From Spirochaetaceae bacterium (lineage in GTDB: Bacteria; Spirochaetota; Spirochaetia; SZUA-6; Bin103): 34,455 nucleotides of DNA. The DNA is taken from assembly GCA_028821475.1 (NCBI GenBank), contig JAPPGB010000167.1, positions 1 through 34,455 of the forward strand, given 5' to 3'. Under the pieces are notes generated by a model that was not told the DNA's origin, did no database searches, and saw only the letters and a list, made by a program, of their open reading frames with translations. The translations under genes and the position numbers were made by a program. Shown piece by piece: positions 16,775 through 24,869 of the stretch; within the stretch, counting starts at the first letter, position 1, and every line of letters begins with the position of its first letter.

Positions 16775-18142
16775 TCAGGCCACGCTCTTCTGGCGCAGGG
16801 TGTTGATGATCCGCTGCAGGGTGGGCTCGAGGGTGGCGTCGGTCTTGAGCCGGTCGGTGATGCGCTGGCATGCGTGCATGACGGTGGTGTGGTCGCGGCC
16901 GCCGAACTCGAGGCCCACCTCGGTGGTCGAGAAGTTGGTAAGCGAGCGCGATACGTACATCGCCACCTGGCGCGGAAAGGCGATCGCCTTGGTGCGCTTC
17001 TTGCCCTTCAGGTCAGCCGGTGTGAGCGAAAAGTAGTCCGCCACGGCGCGCTGGATACCGTCGATGGTGATGCTCAGGTGCTCGGGCTTGGCGAAGAACT
17101 CCTGCAGTTCGCGCTGCGCGATCGGCGGCGTGATGGTACGCTGCATCAGCTCGGTATACGCCGCGAGCTTGGTGAGCGCCTTCTCCAGGTCGCGGACGTT
17201 GGAGCGGATGTTGCGGCAGATCAGCTCGACGATGCCGTGCTCGAGGGACAATCCGCGCTCTTCGATCTTGCGGGTGACGATGGCGATGCGCGTCTCGTAG
17301 GTAGGCGGCTGCAGGTCCACGTTCAGGCCGCGCTCGAATCGGTTGATCAGGCGGTCCGGCAGGTTCATCAGTTCCGACACCGGGCGGTCGCTGCTGAACA
17401 CCATCTGCTTGTTGGCGTCGTACAGGGCGTTGAAGGTGTGGAACAGTTCCTGCTGGGTCTCCACCTTGCCCTGCAGGAACTGGATGTCGTCGATCAGCAG
17501 CACGTCCGCGGAGCGGTAGCGGTTCTTGAAGCGGTGCCCGGTCTTCTCCTTGATCGACTGGATGAACTCGTTGGTGAAGGTCTCCACGGTGACGTAGACC
17601 ACCTTGAGGTCGGGCAGGGAGGCGTGCACCCAGTTGCCGATCGCTTGCAGGAGATGGGTCTTGCCGAGGCCGACACCGCCGTATACCAGGCATGGGTTGT
17701 AGGCCCGGCCCGGGTTCTTGGCGATGGCCACGGCCGCGTTGAGGGCGAACGTGTTGCTTTCGCCTTCGACCAGTCGGTCGAACGTGTAGTCGGGGTTGAG
17801 CTGACGGTGCCGGCGCGGCGCCTCGACCAGCACGGTCGCCACCGGGGCGGCCGGGGCGGCGGCAGCGGCCGGCTGCGCCTGGCTCACGCCGCGTATCACG
17901 TAGGCAAGCTTGAGGTGGAGTGCCGACAGCTCGAACAGCGCCCGTTCGAGCGCGGGCTGGAATCGCTGGGCTACCTGGTCGCGGTAGAACGTGGAAGGGA
18001 CGCCGAGTTCGATGATCCCCTGCTGCGAACCGTGGTAGGTCATGTTGGCAAACCAGGTATCGAATTCCTGCCTGGTGATGGTGTCCCTGATGCGCTCGCG
18101 CGCCTCGTTCCAGAACGCCTCGTAATCCCAATGGTCAGCCAC
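16775..18142 (-). CDS. dnaA: Chromosomal replication initiator DnaA
   Basis: A 455-residue initiator with the usual four domains. Domain I is about 1-75 and II is a short Ala/Pro-rich linker. The AAA+ domain III has YTFDRLVEGESN, Walker A GGVGLGKTH and Walker B VLLIDDIQFLQGK. The DNA-binding domain IV has the signature GGRDHTTVMHACQ. The GTG at 18142 is chosen because AGGAG lies 7 nt upstream and MADHWDYEAFW is a typical N-terminus. It is followed on the same strand by dnaN and recF. Upstream is the presumed oriC with consensus DnaA boxes. Confidence 0.98.
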   Translation of the reverse strand: MADHWDYEAFWNEARERIRDTITRQEFDTWFANMTYHGSQQGIIELGVPSTFYRDQVAQRFQPALERALFELSALHLKLAYVIRGVSQAQPAAAAAPAAPVATVLVEAPRRHRQLNPDYTFDRLVEGESNTFALNAAVAIAKNPGRAYNPCLVYGGVGLGKTHLLQAIGNWVHASLPDLKVVYVTVETFTNEFIQSIKEKTGHRFKNRYRSADVLLIDDIQFLQGKVETQQELFHTFNALYDANKQMVFSSDRPVSELMNLPDRLINRFERGLNVDLQPPTYETRIAIVTRKIEERGLSLEHGIVELICRNIRSNVRDLEKALTKLAAYTELMQRTITPPIAQRELQEFFAKPEHLSITIDGIQRAVADYFSLTPADLKGKKRTKAIAFPRQVAMYVSRSLTNFSTTEVGLEFGGRDHTTVMHACQRITDRLKTDATLEPTLQRIINTLRQKSVA

Positions 18143-18212
18143 TATTCGTCTCCTGTCCACATGGAGCCAATTGCACCCGAAAAAACCGCCGAAAAGCGTT
18201 TATCGAACCATT

Positions 18213-18232
18213 TCATGCACAAGTTATTCACA
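18213..18232 (+). promoter_or_regulatory. DnaA box pair 1
   Basis: TCATGCACA (18213-18221, one mismatch to TTATNCACA), two bases AG, then a perfect TTATTCACA (18224-18232). Confidence 0.75.
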
Positions 18233-18329
18233 GGGAGTTGAACAGAGGTGCGAGCGAGTCGCGGGCCCCGCGGGGTGGAATCCTGTGCCGTTATCGCGCC
18301 TGAAAGTGCATCTGAATGACTCATAAGTT

Positions 18330-18358
18330 TTTGTATGGAAATAAGTTGTGACAAGCAA
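18330..18358 (-). promoter_or_regulatory. Possible dnaA promoter
   Basis: On the minus strand TTGCTT (18353-18358), 17 bp and TACAAA (18330-18335) lie about 190 bp upstream of dnaA, between the two DnaA box pairs. This is a moderate match only. Confidence 0.4.
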
Positions 18359-18440
18359 TACGATTTCATTCCGAGCCGTCTGCAATTCTGGAGAAGGTCT
18401 GTGGAACGCTGCAATTGCTTGTCCCCTGGGCACCTATCAG

Positions 18441-18460
18441 ATGTCCACAAGTTATTCACA
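18441..18460 (+). promoter_or_regulatory. DnaA box pair 2
   Basis: ATGTCCACA (18441-18449, two mismatches), AG, then a perfect TTATTCACA (18452-18460). It has the same orientation and 2-bp spacing as pair 1, which lies 228 bp away. Confidence 0.75.
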
Positions 18461-18543
18461 GCCGGTCCCCCAAGCAGTTGATAGTATCATCCGCAGACCG
18501 TAGCGGCAAGCCGCGGTACACGATAATCTGAGCGCGGAACACC

Positions 18544-19776
18544 ATGCCAGATTTGCCAGATTTACCAGATTCGAATGATTCACGTGATGCGCCGGCTTCC
18601 GTGCCCGTTACGGTGCCGCTTGGTGAGCGCTCGGTAGTCCTGATCGGCACCGCGCACATCTCGCAGCGCAGCGTTGCCGAAGTGCGCGACGCCGTCGCCA
18701 GGGAGCAGCCGGACTGCGTGTGCGTGGAACTCGACGCCAGTCGCTACGCGACCATGAGCAGCGAACGGAGTTGGATGGAACTGGACATCCGGCGTGTGCT
18801 CAAGCAGCGCAAGGGCTTCCTGATGCTCACCAACATCGTGCTGCACTCGTTTCAGCGCCGCCTGGGCATGGACCTCGGCGTGCAGCCTGGCGCGGAGATG
18901 GCGGCGGCGGTGGCGGCCGCGGAGGCGGACGGTATCCGTTTCGTGCTGTGCGACCGGGAGATCCAGGTGACGCTGCGGCGCGCGTGGCGCAAGACCGGCT
19001 GGTGGGGCCGCCTCAAGCTGCTCGCGGCATTGCTGGCGGCGGGATTCTCGAACGAGAAGCTGGATGGCGAGCAGGTCGAGGCGCTCAAGGAGCGCGGCGC
19101 GTTGCAGGGCATGCTCGACGAGCTCGCCGACTACCTGCCCCAGGTCAAGGAGGTGCTGATCGACGAGCGCGACCGGTACCTGGCGCAGCGCATCTTCGAG
19201 GCCGGCGGCGAGCGCGTAGTGGCGGTCGTCGGCGCCGGCCACGTACCCGGCATCCAGCGCTGGCTGTCCGCGTTTCGGCGCCGCACGCCGCGTGCCGAGG
19301 AACTGGACGAGTTGGATCGCGTGCCGCCTCCCGGCCGCCTGCCAAGGCTGCTGCCGTGGACCATCCCGGCGCTGTTCGTGGCGCTGGTGGGATACGGATT
19401 CCTGCGTGCCGGCGCCGAGGTGACCATCGAAAAGCTGGCCCAGTGGGTGCTGGTGAACGGCACGCTCGCCGCTCTGGGCGCGCTGGCGGCGCTGGCGCAT
19501 CCGGTCACCATCATCTCTTCGTTCGCGGCGGCGCCGATCACCTCCGTGAACCCCACCATCGGGGTGGGTATCGTGGCCGGGCTGATACAGGCGATGGTGC
19601 GCAAGCCGAGAGTGGTCGACTTCGAGAATCTGTCGCAGGACGTCAGCAGCGTGCGCGGCATTCTGCGCAACCGGGTGACCCACATACTGGCGGTGTTCTT
19701 CATGTCGAGCGTCGGCAGTGCGATCGGTACCTTCGTGGGCTTGTCGTTTCTCACCAGCCTGCTGCGCGGCGGATGA
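18544..19776 (+). CDS. TraB/PrgY-family membrane protein
   Basis: A 410-residue protein. The N-terminal TraB domain (about 28-240) starts with VVLIGTAHISQRSV and ends with VVAVVGAGHVPGIQRW; these two His-containing motifs define the TraB/PrgY/GumN superfamily. The C-terminal part has hydrophobic segments at about 275-300, 307-330 and 335-355 and a final one near 385-405, so it is membrane-bound. PrgY of Enterococcus reduces pheromone activity, and the superfamily is suspected to be metalloprotease-like; the role here is unknown. The first residues, PDL PDL PDS, come from a 9-bp tandem repeat. It is the only plus-strand protein gene right of the origin apart from a pseudogene, and it converges on rdgB with 14 bp between stops. 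Confidence 0.85.
   Translation: MPDLPDLPDSNDSRDAPASVPVTVPLGERSVVLIGTAHISQRSVAEVRDAVAREQPDCVCVELDASRYATMSSERSWMELDIRRVLKQRKGFLMLTNIVLHSFQRRLGMDLGVQPGAEMAAAVAAAEADGIRFVLCDREIQVTLRRAWRKTGWWGRLKLLAALLAAGFSNEKLDGEQVEALKERGALQGMLDELADYLPQVKEVLIDERDRYLAQRIFEAGGERVVAVVGAGHVPGIQRWLSAFRRRTPRAEELDELDRVPPPGRLPRLLPWTIPALFVALVGYGFLRAGAEVTIEKLAQWVLVNGTLAALGALAALAHPVTIISSFAAAPITSVNPTIGVGIVAGLIQAMVRKPRVVDFENLSQDVSSVRGILRNRVTHILAVFFMSSVGSAIGTFVGLSFLTSLLRGG
18547..18573 (+). repeat. 9-bp tandem repeat, three copies, in the traB start
   Basis: CCAGATTTG, CCAGATTTA and CCAGATTCG follow the ATG directly and encode PDL-PDL-PDS. Such a repeat could vary in number by slippage without breaking the frame. Confidence 0.8.
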
Positions 19777-19790
19777 ACGTGCGGCCCGGT

Positions 19791-20411
19791 TCAGGAGGGC
19801 GGCGGCGTCGGGCAGGCGAGCAACGCGGCGATCCGGCGCAGCGCTCGCCCCCGGTGCGAGAGCCGGTCCTTGTCGGCGGCGGTCAGCTCGGCCATGGTGC
19901 GCTCGCCGGCGTCGCCGGCGTCGCCGGCGCGGACAAGGAACACCGGATCGTAGCCGAATCCGCGCGCGCCGCGTGGCTGCGGCGCGATCCGTCCCGCCAC
20001 CGCCTCCTGCACCAACAACAGGCGCCGAGCATCGAGCACGACCGCGATGCAGCAGATGAACGCCGCCGAGCGGTCGGCGGCGGCGGCGCCGTGCAGCAAG
20101 GACAGCAGGTACGCGCAGCGTCCGGCGTCGTCCAGTGCCGCTCCCGGCGGTCCGAAGCGCGCCGATCGAACGCCCGGCGCTCCGCCGAGTGCCGCCACGG
20201 CGAGCCCGGAGTCGTCGGCGAGCGTCGGCATTCCGATCAGGCCGTGCAGGTGGCGTGCCTTGCCGAGGGCGTTCTGCTCGTAGGTGGAGCCGGTCTCCTC
20301 GAAGGCGAACGATACGCCGACCTCGGCGGGGGTGCGCACGGCGACCCCGACCAGGATGCGGCGCACCTCGGTGACCTTGTGCGGATTGTTGCTGGCCAGG
20401 ACCAACTCCAT
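19791..20411 (-). CDS. rdgB: XTP/dITP (non-canonical purine NTP) pyrophosphatase, RdgB/HAM1 family
   Basis: A 206-residue enzyme that hydrolyses dITP, XTP and related deaminated purine nucleotides to monophosphates, keeping them out of DNA and RNA. Family motifs are LASNNPHKVTE at the N-terminus (substrate phosphates), FEETGSTYEQNALGKAR, ADDSGLAVAALGGAPGVRSA and GFGYDPVF, with the ending LSHRGRALRRI. The ATG at 20411 gives the expected MELVLASNN start; the longer frame upstream is read in the next gene. It begins 10 bp after the sigma-like gene's stop, so the two are probably co-transcribed. Confidence 0.96.
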   Translation of the reverse strand: MELVLASNNPHKVTEVRRILVGVAVRTPAEVGVSFAFEETGSTYEQNALGKARHLHGLIGMPTLADDSGLAVAALGGAPGVRSARFGPPGAALDDAGRCAYLLSLLHGAAAADRSAAFICCIAVVLDARRLLLVQEAVAGRIAPQPRGARGFGYDPVFLVRAGDAGDAGERTMAELTAADKDRLSHRGRALRRIAALLACPTPPPS

Positions 20412-20421
20412 CGCGGCAAGG

Positions 20422-21396
20422 CTACCGCGTGTCATTGTCGTGCAGCAAGCGGTGCAACCCGGTATCGACCGTCCCCTTGGGTACGCCGAGGACGGCGGCG
20501 ATGTGGCGATTGCTCGGCGCCATCCGCACCCGTGACAGCTCGAATTGGGCCGCCGCGACCGTGTGGCGGCAGCGCGCCGCACGCCTCAGCAGCCGCCCGC
20601 GGAGGCGCGGGTCGGGTTCCATTCTCGCACGCACCACGCACAGGTGCACCGCCGTGAATGCCCGGTTGCGGCGGTCGCGCAGCATTTGCCGGCGCCGGTA
20701 CGCGGGCTCCCGGAGGCGGCCCAACCGGCTGAACAGCGGGTGCAGGCTGTCGGGATGGCAGCCGGTGGCATCGACGAGGGCGGCGAACTGCCGGTCGTCG
20801 AGCAGGTCGGCGGTTTTCAACAGTACGTACAATATGCGCTTCTGGAAGGGGTCCTCGGGCAACCGGAAGCGGCGCGTCCGCGCGCGCCGCCGCGAAGGCG
20901 TTGCGCCCGCGCGGAACGTGCCCGCCTGATCGGCCAGCCGCAACGCCGGCTCGCGCGCCGGGGACTCGGGGCCGGCCGCGGCCGGCGGCTGCGACGGTTC
21001 CGTACGTGCCGCGCCGCCGGCGGGATCGAACGAGCGTTGCCAGCGGGCCATGGACTCCTTGCTTTCCCACGCCAGGTTGTACAGTGCGACCTTCAACCGC
21101 TGATCGAGATACTTGCGATCTCGGAGATAGCTGCGCAGTTGCCAGCGCAGCACCGAATTGCAGTAGTGTTCGAACGGAATGCCGCGATCCTCGAACCGAT
21201 CGATTACCAGTTCCAGCTTGTCGTAGCAGTACAGGTAGAAGTCGCCCGGTACATCCTCGTCCAGGCACGCCACCGTGCTGTGCGGGAATTGATAGGCGTA
21301 AGCGGCCAACTTGCTTACCATGGCGCGCCGCAGCCGGCGCGACCGCTGAGCGGCGAATACCCGTTCGTTGCAGAACCCGGCGGGAAACTCCAGCAT
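20422..21396 (-). CDS. Divergent sigma-70-like protein (region 2-like and region 4-like segments)
   Basis: A 324-residue protein. Residues 51-93 (GDFYLYCYDKLELVIDRFED, then RGIPFEHYCNSVLRWQLRSY and LRD) have the pattern of sigma-70 region 2, where a helix with Phe-Asp is followed by pFexYxxxxLRxxLRxyLR. Residues 298-320 (HIAAVLGVPKGTVDTGLHRL) look like a sigma region 4 helix-turn-helix. Between them lies a disordered Ala/Pro-rich linker (123-170) and an unusual Arg-rich helical stretch (175-290) instead of a normal region 3. The ATG at 21396 has GGAGG 7 nt upstream; an upstream start adding 10 residues lacks this. The role as a sigma factor or derived regulator is inference from pattern only. 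It sits 10 bp upstream of rdgB. Confidence 0.6.
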   Translation of the reverse strand: MLEFPAGFCNERVFAAQRSRRLRRAMVSKLAAYAYQFPHSTVACLDEDVPGDFYLYCYDKLELVIDRFEDRGIPFEHYCNSVLRWQLRSYLRDRKYLDQRLKVALYNLAWESKESMARWQRSFDPAGGAARTEPSQPPAAAGPESPAREPALRLADQAGTFRAGATPSRRRARTRRFRLPEDPFQKRILYVLLKTADLLDDRQFAALVDATGCHPDSLHPLFSRLGRLREPAYRRRQMLRDRRNRAFTAVHLCVVRARMEPDPRLRGRLLRRAARCRHTVAAAQFELSRVRMAPSNRHIAAVLGVPKGTVDTGLHRLLHDNDTR

Positions 21397-21484
21397 GTCG
21401 ATACCTCCGTTCCCGCCTGGGAGCAAGCGTCATGCCAGAACGGGATGCGAACCGGCGCGCGGAGGGGCTCGAACGGCTGGAGAT

Positions 21485-22480
21485 TTACCCTGATTTACTC
21501 TGCGGAGCGAGGCGGCTGATCAGCCGGGGGCGCAACGTGTGCACGTTGCCGGTCCAGGTGAACCCGGCCGCCTGCCGGTGTCCGCCGCCGCCGAAGTGGC
21601 GTGCCACCGCCGCGACATCGACGCTCGGCGCGGAGCGCAGACTCACCGAGCACTCCCCCTCGCGCCGCTCGCGGACGAAGGCGAGCACGTCGCTGCCGTC
21701 CACCGTACGCAACAACTGGTAGAGCTCGTCCTGTCCGGCCGGACCCTCGCCGAGTTCGCGCAGATCGGCGAGCGACTGATAGGTAAACAGCACCCGGCCG
21801 CCGTGGAACCGTTCGGTACGCAGCAGCAGGGTGCCGAGCAGGCGGCGGTGGGCAAAGCTGCGCCCGCCGTAGATGCTCTGGTGGGTGGCGCGCGGGCTCG
21901 CGCCACTGGCCACCAGGCGGGCGGCGGCCTCGAACGCGGTGGTGTTGCCGGCCGCGACGTGGCAGAAGAAACCGGTGTCCGTGCAGAGGCCGAGCAGCAG
22001 CAGCTCGGCAAGATCGGTGCGCACCGCGGTGCCGCTCGACTCCAGGATGAGCTGCACGAGGCAGGCGGTGGCGGGCGCCGTCGGATCGACCAGGCGGAGG
22101 TCGCCGAAAGCGGCGTCGGGGCTGCCCGGCGGGCCGGGCGGATGGTGGTCGATCACCACCGAGCGCAACCCCGCCAGTTGCCCGGCCAGCGAACCGGTAC
22201 GCTCGGGCGAGGCGCAGTCGAGCAACACCGCGAGCGGGTTGCGGCGCAACGTTTCCGCCTCGATGGCCGGGCGGAAGCGCGGCGCGTAAGAACGAATTTC
22301 GTACCGGTTGAACGGCCCGGCCGAGTAGACCCCGACGCGCTTGCCGAGGCTGCTCAGGAACTCGGCCAGTGCCAACTGCGACGCGACACAGTCGCCATCC
22401 GGCTCTTCGTGGCCCAGCACCACCAGCGACTCGGCGGCACGCAGTGCATCCAGCACCTGCCGCGGGGTGGCGTTCGTCAC
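21485..22480 (-). CDS. DHH/DHHA1 family phosphoesterase (NrnA-like)
   Basis: A 331-residue protein. The N-terminal DHH domain has the metal motif GHEEPDGDCVAS (His24, Asp28, Asp30), a further Asp in LLDCASPERTG, and VIDHHPPG. The C-terminal DHHA1 domain ends with FGGGGHRQAAGF. NrnA-type enzymes degrade nano-RNAs and pAp, and relatives cleave cyclic dinucleotide products; the exact substrate cannot be told here. The usual Gly in the PDxDxxGS motif is Ala33. The GTG start overlaps the stop of the M24 gene by 4 bp (GTGA), so the two are probably translationally coupled. Confidence 0.9.
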   Translation of the reverse strand: MTNATPRQVLDALRAAESLVVLGHEEPDGDCVASQLALAEFLSSLGKRVGVYSAGPFNRYEIRSYAPRFRPAIEAETLRRNPLAVLLDCASPERTGSLAGQLAGLRSVVIDHHPPGPPGSPDAAFGDLRLVDPTAPATACLVQLILESSGTAVRTDLAELLLLGLCTDTGFFCHVAAGNTTAFEAAARLVASGASPRATHQSIYGGRSFAHRRLLGTLLLRTERFHGGRVLFTYQSLADLRELGEGPAGQDELYQLLRTVDGSDVLAFVRERREGECSVSLRSAPSVDVAAVARHFGGGGHRQAAGFTWTGNVHTLRPRLISRLAPQSKSG

Positions 22481-23649
22481 AGGTGCAGCACCTCTCGCTG
22501 CGGCGCACCTCCGGACACCACCAGTTCGCGCCCGTGTACGTAGGCGTTGATCTCGGTGCGCAGCCCGTACTCGGGCCGGTACACGCCGGGCTCGATCGAG
22601 AAGCAGGAGCCGTGCAGCAACAAGCGCGGGTCAGGGAACTCGACGGCGTCGAGATTGACGCCGATGCCGTGCAGCCGGGTGTCGATGGCGTGGCCGGTGC
22701 GGTGGCGCACCCACGGCAGCAGGCGGTGGCGGTCGAGAATGGCGCGCGTGTGGCGGTCCACATCCGCGCCGCTGACCGGCTGCGTCGCGGCGAGGCGTTC
22801 GCGAATGAACGCCACGGCGCCGTCGCGGGCGGCGCACAGCGCGGCGAAGGTCCGCGCCACCGGCTCCGGCACCGCGCGTCCGGTGTAGGCCACCCACGAA
22901 ATGTCGGCGTAAACGCCGTCGGCGCCCGGTTCGCGGGCCCACAGGTCGAACTGCACCACCTGGTCGGGCGCGATCGCCGCACCGGCGCCGGCCGGCTGGT
23001 AGTGCGGGTCGTTGCTGTGCGTGCCGGCCGCGACCAGGGGCGCCTCCTCGGTGATCAGCCCGTGGCGCGCGAACGCAGCGGCGATCCAGTCGCGCACCTC
23101 GCCCTCGCTGACCGCCGCGCGGCCGCGTATCCGTTCGGCCAGGCGTTGCCAGGCGTCGTCGAGCACCCCGCGCACCAGCACCGCCGCGCGATCGTGGCTG
23201 GCGCGGCCGGCCGCGGTGAGCACGCCGAGGACACGCTGAATCAGCGTCTCCGCCGGCAGCGTGGGGATGGCGAGTTGGCGCAGCAGGGCCACCAGGCCGT
23301 GGTCGACCAGGGACAGGGCGGGAATGGTGGCCGAGTAGTTGATCGCCACCGGGGTGCGGCGCGCACAGGCGGCGCGCAGGCAGGCCACGAACTCGCCGCG
23401 CGACGCGTAGGTGGCCACCGGCCCCGGCAGATGGCCGAGCACGCCCGCCTCGATGGCGTGCACGATGCGCGACACGGTGCCGTCGGCGGCGACCAGCGCT
23501 GCCCAGGGGCGGGTGTTCATGGCGTTGGCCGGCACCCCGAGGATCGCGTCGGCGACGTGGTCGCGGTGATAGACGTTATAGAACAGCCAGCCGTCGATGC
23601 CGGCGGCGCGCAGCGCGGGCGCCACGCGCCCGAGATGGTCCTCGCTCAC
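22477..23649 (-). CDS. M24 family metallopeptidase (Xaa-Pro aminopeptidase-like)
   Basis: A 390-residue protein. The N-terminal creatinase-like domain is at about 1-150, and the C-terminal pita-bread domain has all five metal ligands in order: Asp in VVQFDLWARE, Asp in VYADISWVAY, His in RTGHAIDTR, Glu in FSIEPGVY and Glu in LRTEINAYV. These point to a di-metal aminopeptidase or proline dipeptidase. The substrate is not clear, and the GHxxG motif has Ala-Ile-Asp after GH. The GTG start at 23649 is a best guess without a good ribosome-binding site; the frame stays open upstream into argF antisense and sense sequence. The gap to the argF stop is 83 bp. Confidence 0.88.
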   Translation of the reverse strand: MSEDHLGRVAPALRAAGIDGWLFYNVYHRDHVADAILGVPANAMNTRPWAALVAADGTVSRIVHAIEAGVLGHLPGPVATYASRGEFVACLRAACARRTPVAINYSATIPALSLVDHGLVALLRQLAIPTLPAETLIQRVLGVLTAAGRASHDRAAVLVRGVLDDAWQRLAERIRGRAAVSEGEVRDWIAAAFARHGLITEEAPLVAAGTHSNDPHYQPAGAGAAIAPDQVVQFDLWAREPGADGVYADISWVAYTGRAVPEPVARTFAALCAARDGAVAFIRERLAATQPVSGADVDRHTRAILDRHRLLPWVRHRTGHAIDTRLHGIGVNLDAVEFPDPRLLLHGSCFSIEPGVYRPEYGLRTEINAYVHGRELVVSGGAPQREVLHL

Positions 23650-23732
23650 CGCTACACGATATGCGCGTTCGTCGCGCCTTGTCAGCCGGGCGTGCTCGCC
23701 GCCGCCGGTGCGACGTCCGGTTCCACCACGGG

Positions 23733-24707
23733 CTACCGATCGGTGGAGCCGCGCCCGCCGGCGCGGGCAAGCGTGGCCAGCAGGAGCGCCCGGGCGGTGT
23801 GCTTGCGGTTCTCGGCCTGTTCCCACACCACCGAGGCCGGGCCTTCGAATACCTCTTCGGTAACTTCGTTGCCCTTCACCGCCGGCAGATCGTGCATGAA
23901 CACGCAGCCGGGGTTGCCGGTGCGGGCGAGCAGATCGGCGTCTACCTGGTAGGGGGCCAGCAGGGCGCGGCGTTCGGCGGACTGTTCCTCCTCTCCCATC
24001 GACACCCACACGTCGGTGTACACGGCGTCGGCGCCGGCCACCAGCGCGGTGTCGGGACCGCACTCGATGCGCGCGCCGCTGGCGCCGGCGAACGGCGCGC
24101 ACTGCCGGCGCAAGGCGTCGGGGGGCGCGAGCTCGGCGGGGCCGACGGCGGTGAAGTGCACCCCGGTCAGGCTGCAGCCGATCATCAGCGAGCTCGCGAT
24201 GTTGTTGCGGCAGTCGCCGACGTACGCCAGCTTGCGCCCGGCGAGGCGGCCGCAGTGCTCTTCCAGGGTCATCAGGTCGGCGAGCACCTGGGTGGGGTGG
24301 CGCGTATCGGTGAGGCCGTTGTACACCGGCACGCCGGACAGGCGCGCGAGCGCTTCCACCGTGGCCTGCTCGTAGCCGCGGAACTGGATGGCGTCGAACA
24401 TGCGGCCGAGGATGCGCGCGGTGTCCTCGAGCGACTCCTTGGCGCCGAGGTGGATGTCGTCGGCGCCGAGGAACACGGTGTGGCCGCCCTCTTCCCCGAA
24501 CGCGGTGTCGAACGCGCAGCGGGTGCGGGTGGAGGGCTTCTCGTACAGCAGCGCCAGGCTCATGCCGGCGAATCGGCGGTGTACCGCGCCGGCGCGCCGA
24601 TCCGCCTTGGCGCGCCGGGCGAGGGCGAGCAGCAGGCGAACGTCGTCGGGAGAAAAGTCGCTCAGCGTGAGCAGCGAGCGTCCGTGCAGATGGTCGGTAT
24701 CGTCCAT
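23733..24707 (-). CDS. argF: Ornithine carbamoyltransferase-like protein with Asp in place of the HCLP cysteine
   Basis: A 324-residue transcarbamylase. Carbamoyl-phosphate site: KPSTRTR (58-63), HPTQ (137-140) and SLED. The ornithine-type signature DVWVSMGEE (232-240) and the ending AENRKHTARALL support an ornithine enzyme rather than aspartate transcarbamylase. The motif normally HCLPA, whose Cys contributes to the ornithine site, reads HDLPA here (Asp273, codon GAT). Substrate use may therefore differ. The ATG at 24707 has GGAG 6 nt upstream. No other arginine-pathway gene is in the window, so anabolic or catabolic use cannot be decided. A promoter with TTGCGA and TACGGT lies upstream. Confidence 0.85.
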   Translation of the reverse strand: MDDTDHLHGRSLLTLSDFSPDDVRLLLALARRAKADRRAGAVHRRFAGMSLALLYEKPSTRTRCAFDTAFGEEGGHTVFLGADDIHLGAKESLEDTARILGRMFDAIQFRGYEQATVEALARLSGVPVYNGLTDTRHPTQVLADLMTLEEHCGRLAGRKLAYVGDCRNNIASSLMIGCSLTGVHFTAVGPAELAPPDALRRQCAPFAGASGARIECGPDTALVAGADAVYTDVWVSMGEEEQSAERRALLAPYQVDADLLARTGNPGCVFMHDLPAVKGNEVTEEVFEGPASVVWEQAENRKHTARALLLATLARAGGRGSTDR

Positions 24708-24748
24708 GATCGGCTCCGCAGTGTGCGAGGGTACGAAATAGAGGCAGG

Positions 24749-24777
24749 ACCGTACCGGATGCACCGCGCCTTCGCAA
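24749..24777 (-). promoter_or_regulatory. Possible argF promoter
   Basis: On the minus strand TTGCGA (24772-24777), 17 bp and TACGGT (24749-24754), about 42 bp before the argF ATG. No ARG-box-like palindrome was found. Confidence 0.45.
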
Positions 24778-24828
24778 GGGGCGCGCGCCATGCACATGGG
24801 TGACACGCGTAAACACGCGCAGGATCGT

Positions 24829-24865
24829 TGTTGACAGATGGGAGCGCAATGGGGCAACTTGCCCC
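24829..24865 (+). promoter_or_regulatory. -35 element and palindrome upstream of tRNA-Leu
   Basis: TTGACA at 24829-24834 is a consensus -35, but no good -10 lies at the right distance. Instead a perfect 15-bp palindrome, GGGGCAACTTGCCCC, covers 24851-24865 and ends 4 bp before the tRNA. It shares the core GCAANTTGC with the palindrome at 2298-2312. Confidence 0.45.
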
Positions 24866-24869
24866 GTCC

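Larger units (their letters stand above)
18143..18543. other. oriC: Putative oriC (dnaA-traB spacer)
   Basis: This is a 401-bp non-coding spacer between the divergent dnaA and traB genes. It carries two consensus TTATTCACA boxes (18224-18232 and 18452-18460), each 2 bp after a weaker box. A further weak CTGTCCACA lies at 18153-18161. AT-rich stretches lie near 18177-18206 and 18322-18350 within a GC-rich genome. The strand of core genes changes here. The origin role is inferred from position and boxes. Confidence 0.72.

Noticed and set aside
18142-18160. Longer dnaA start at 18160
   Set aside because: The GTG at 18142 has a good AGGAG site and gives the usual N-terminus; the extension would read through that site.
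24835-24869. Full sigma70 promoter for tRNA-Leu
   Set aside because: The TTGACA is clear but no hexamer resembling TATAAT occurs 16-18 bp downstream; only the -35 and the palindrome are reported.
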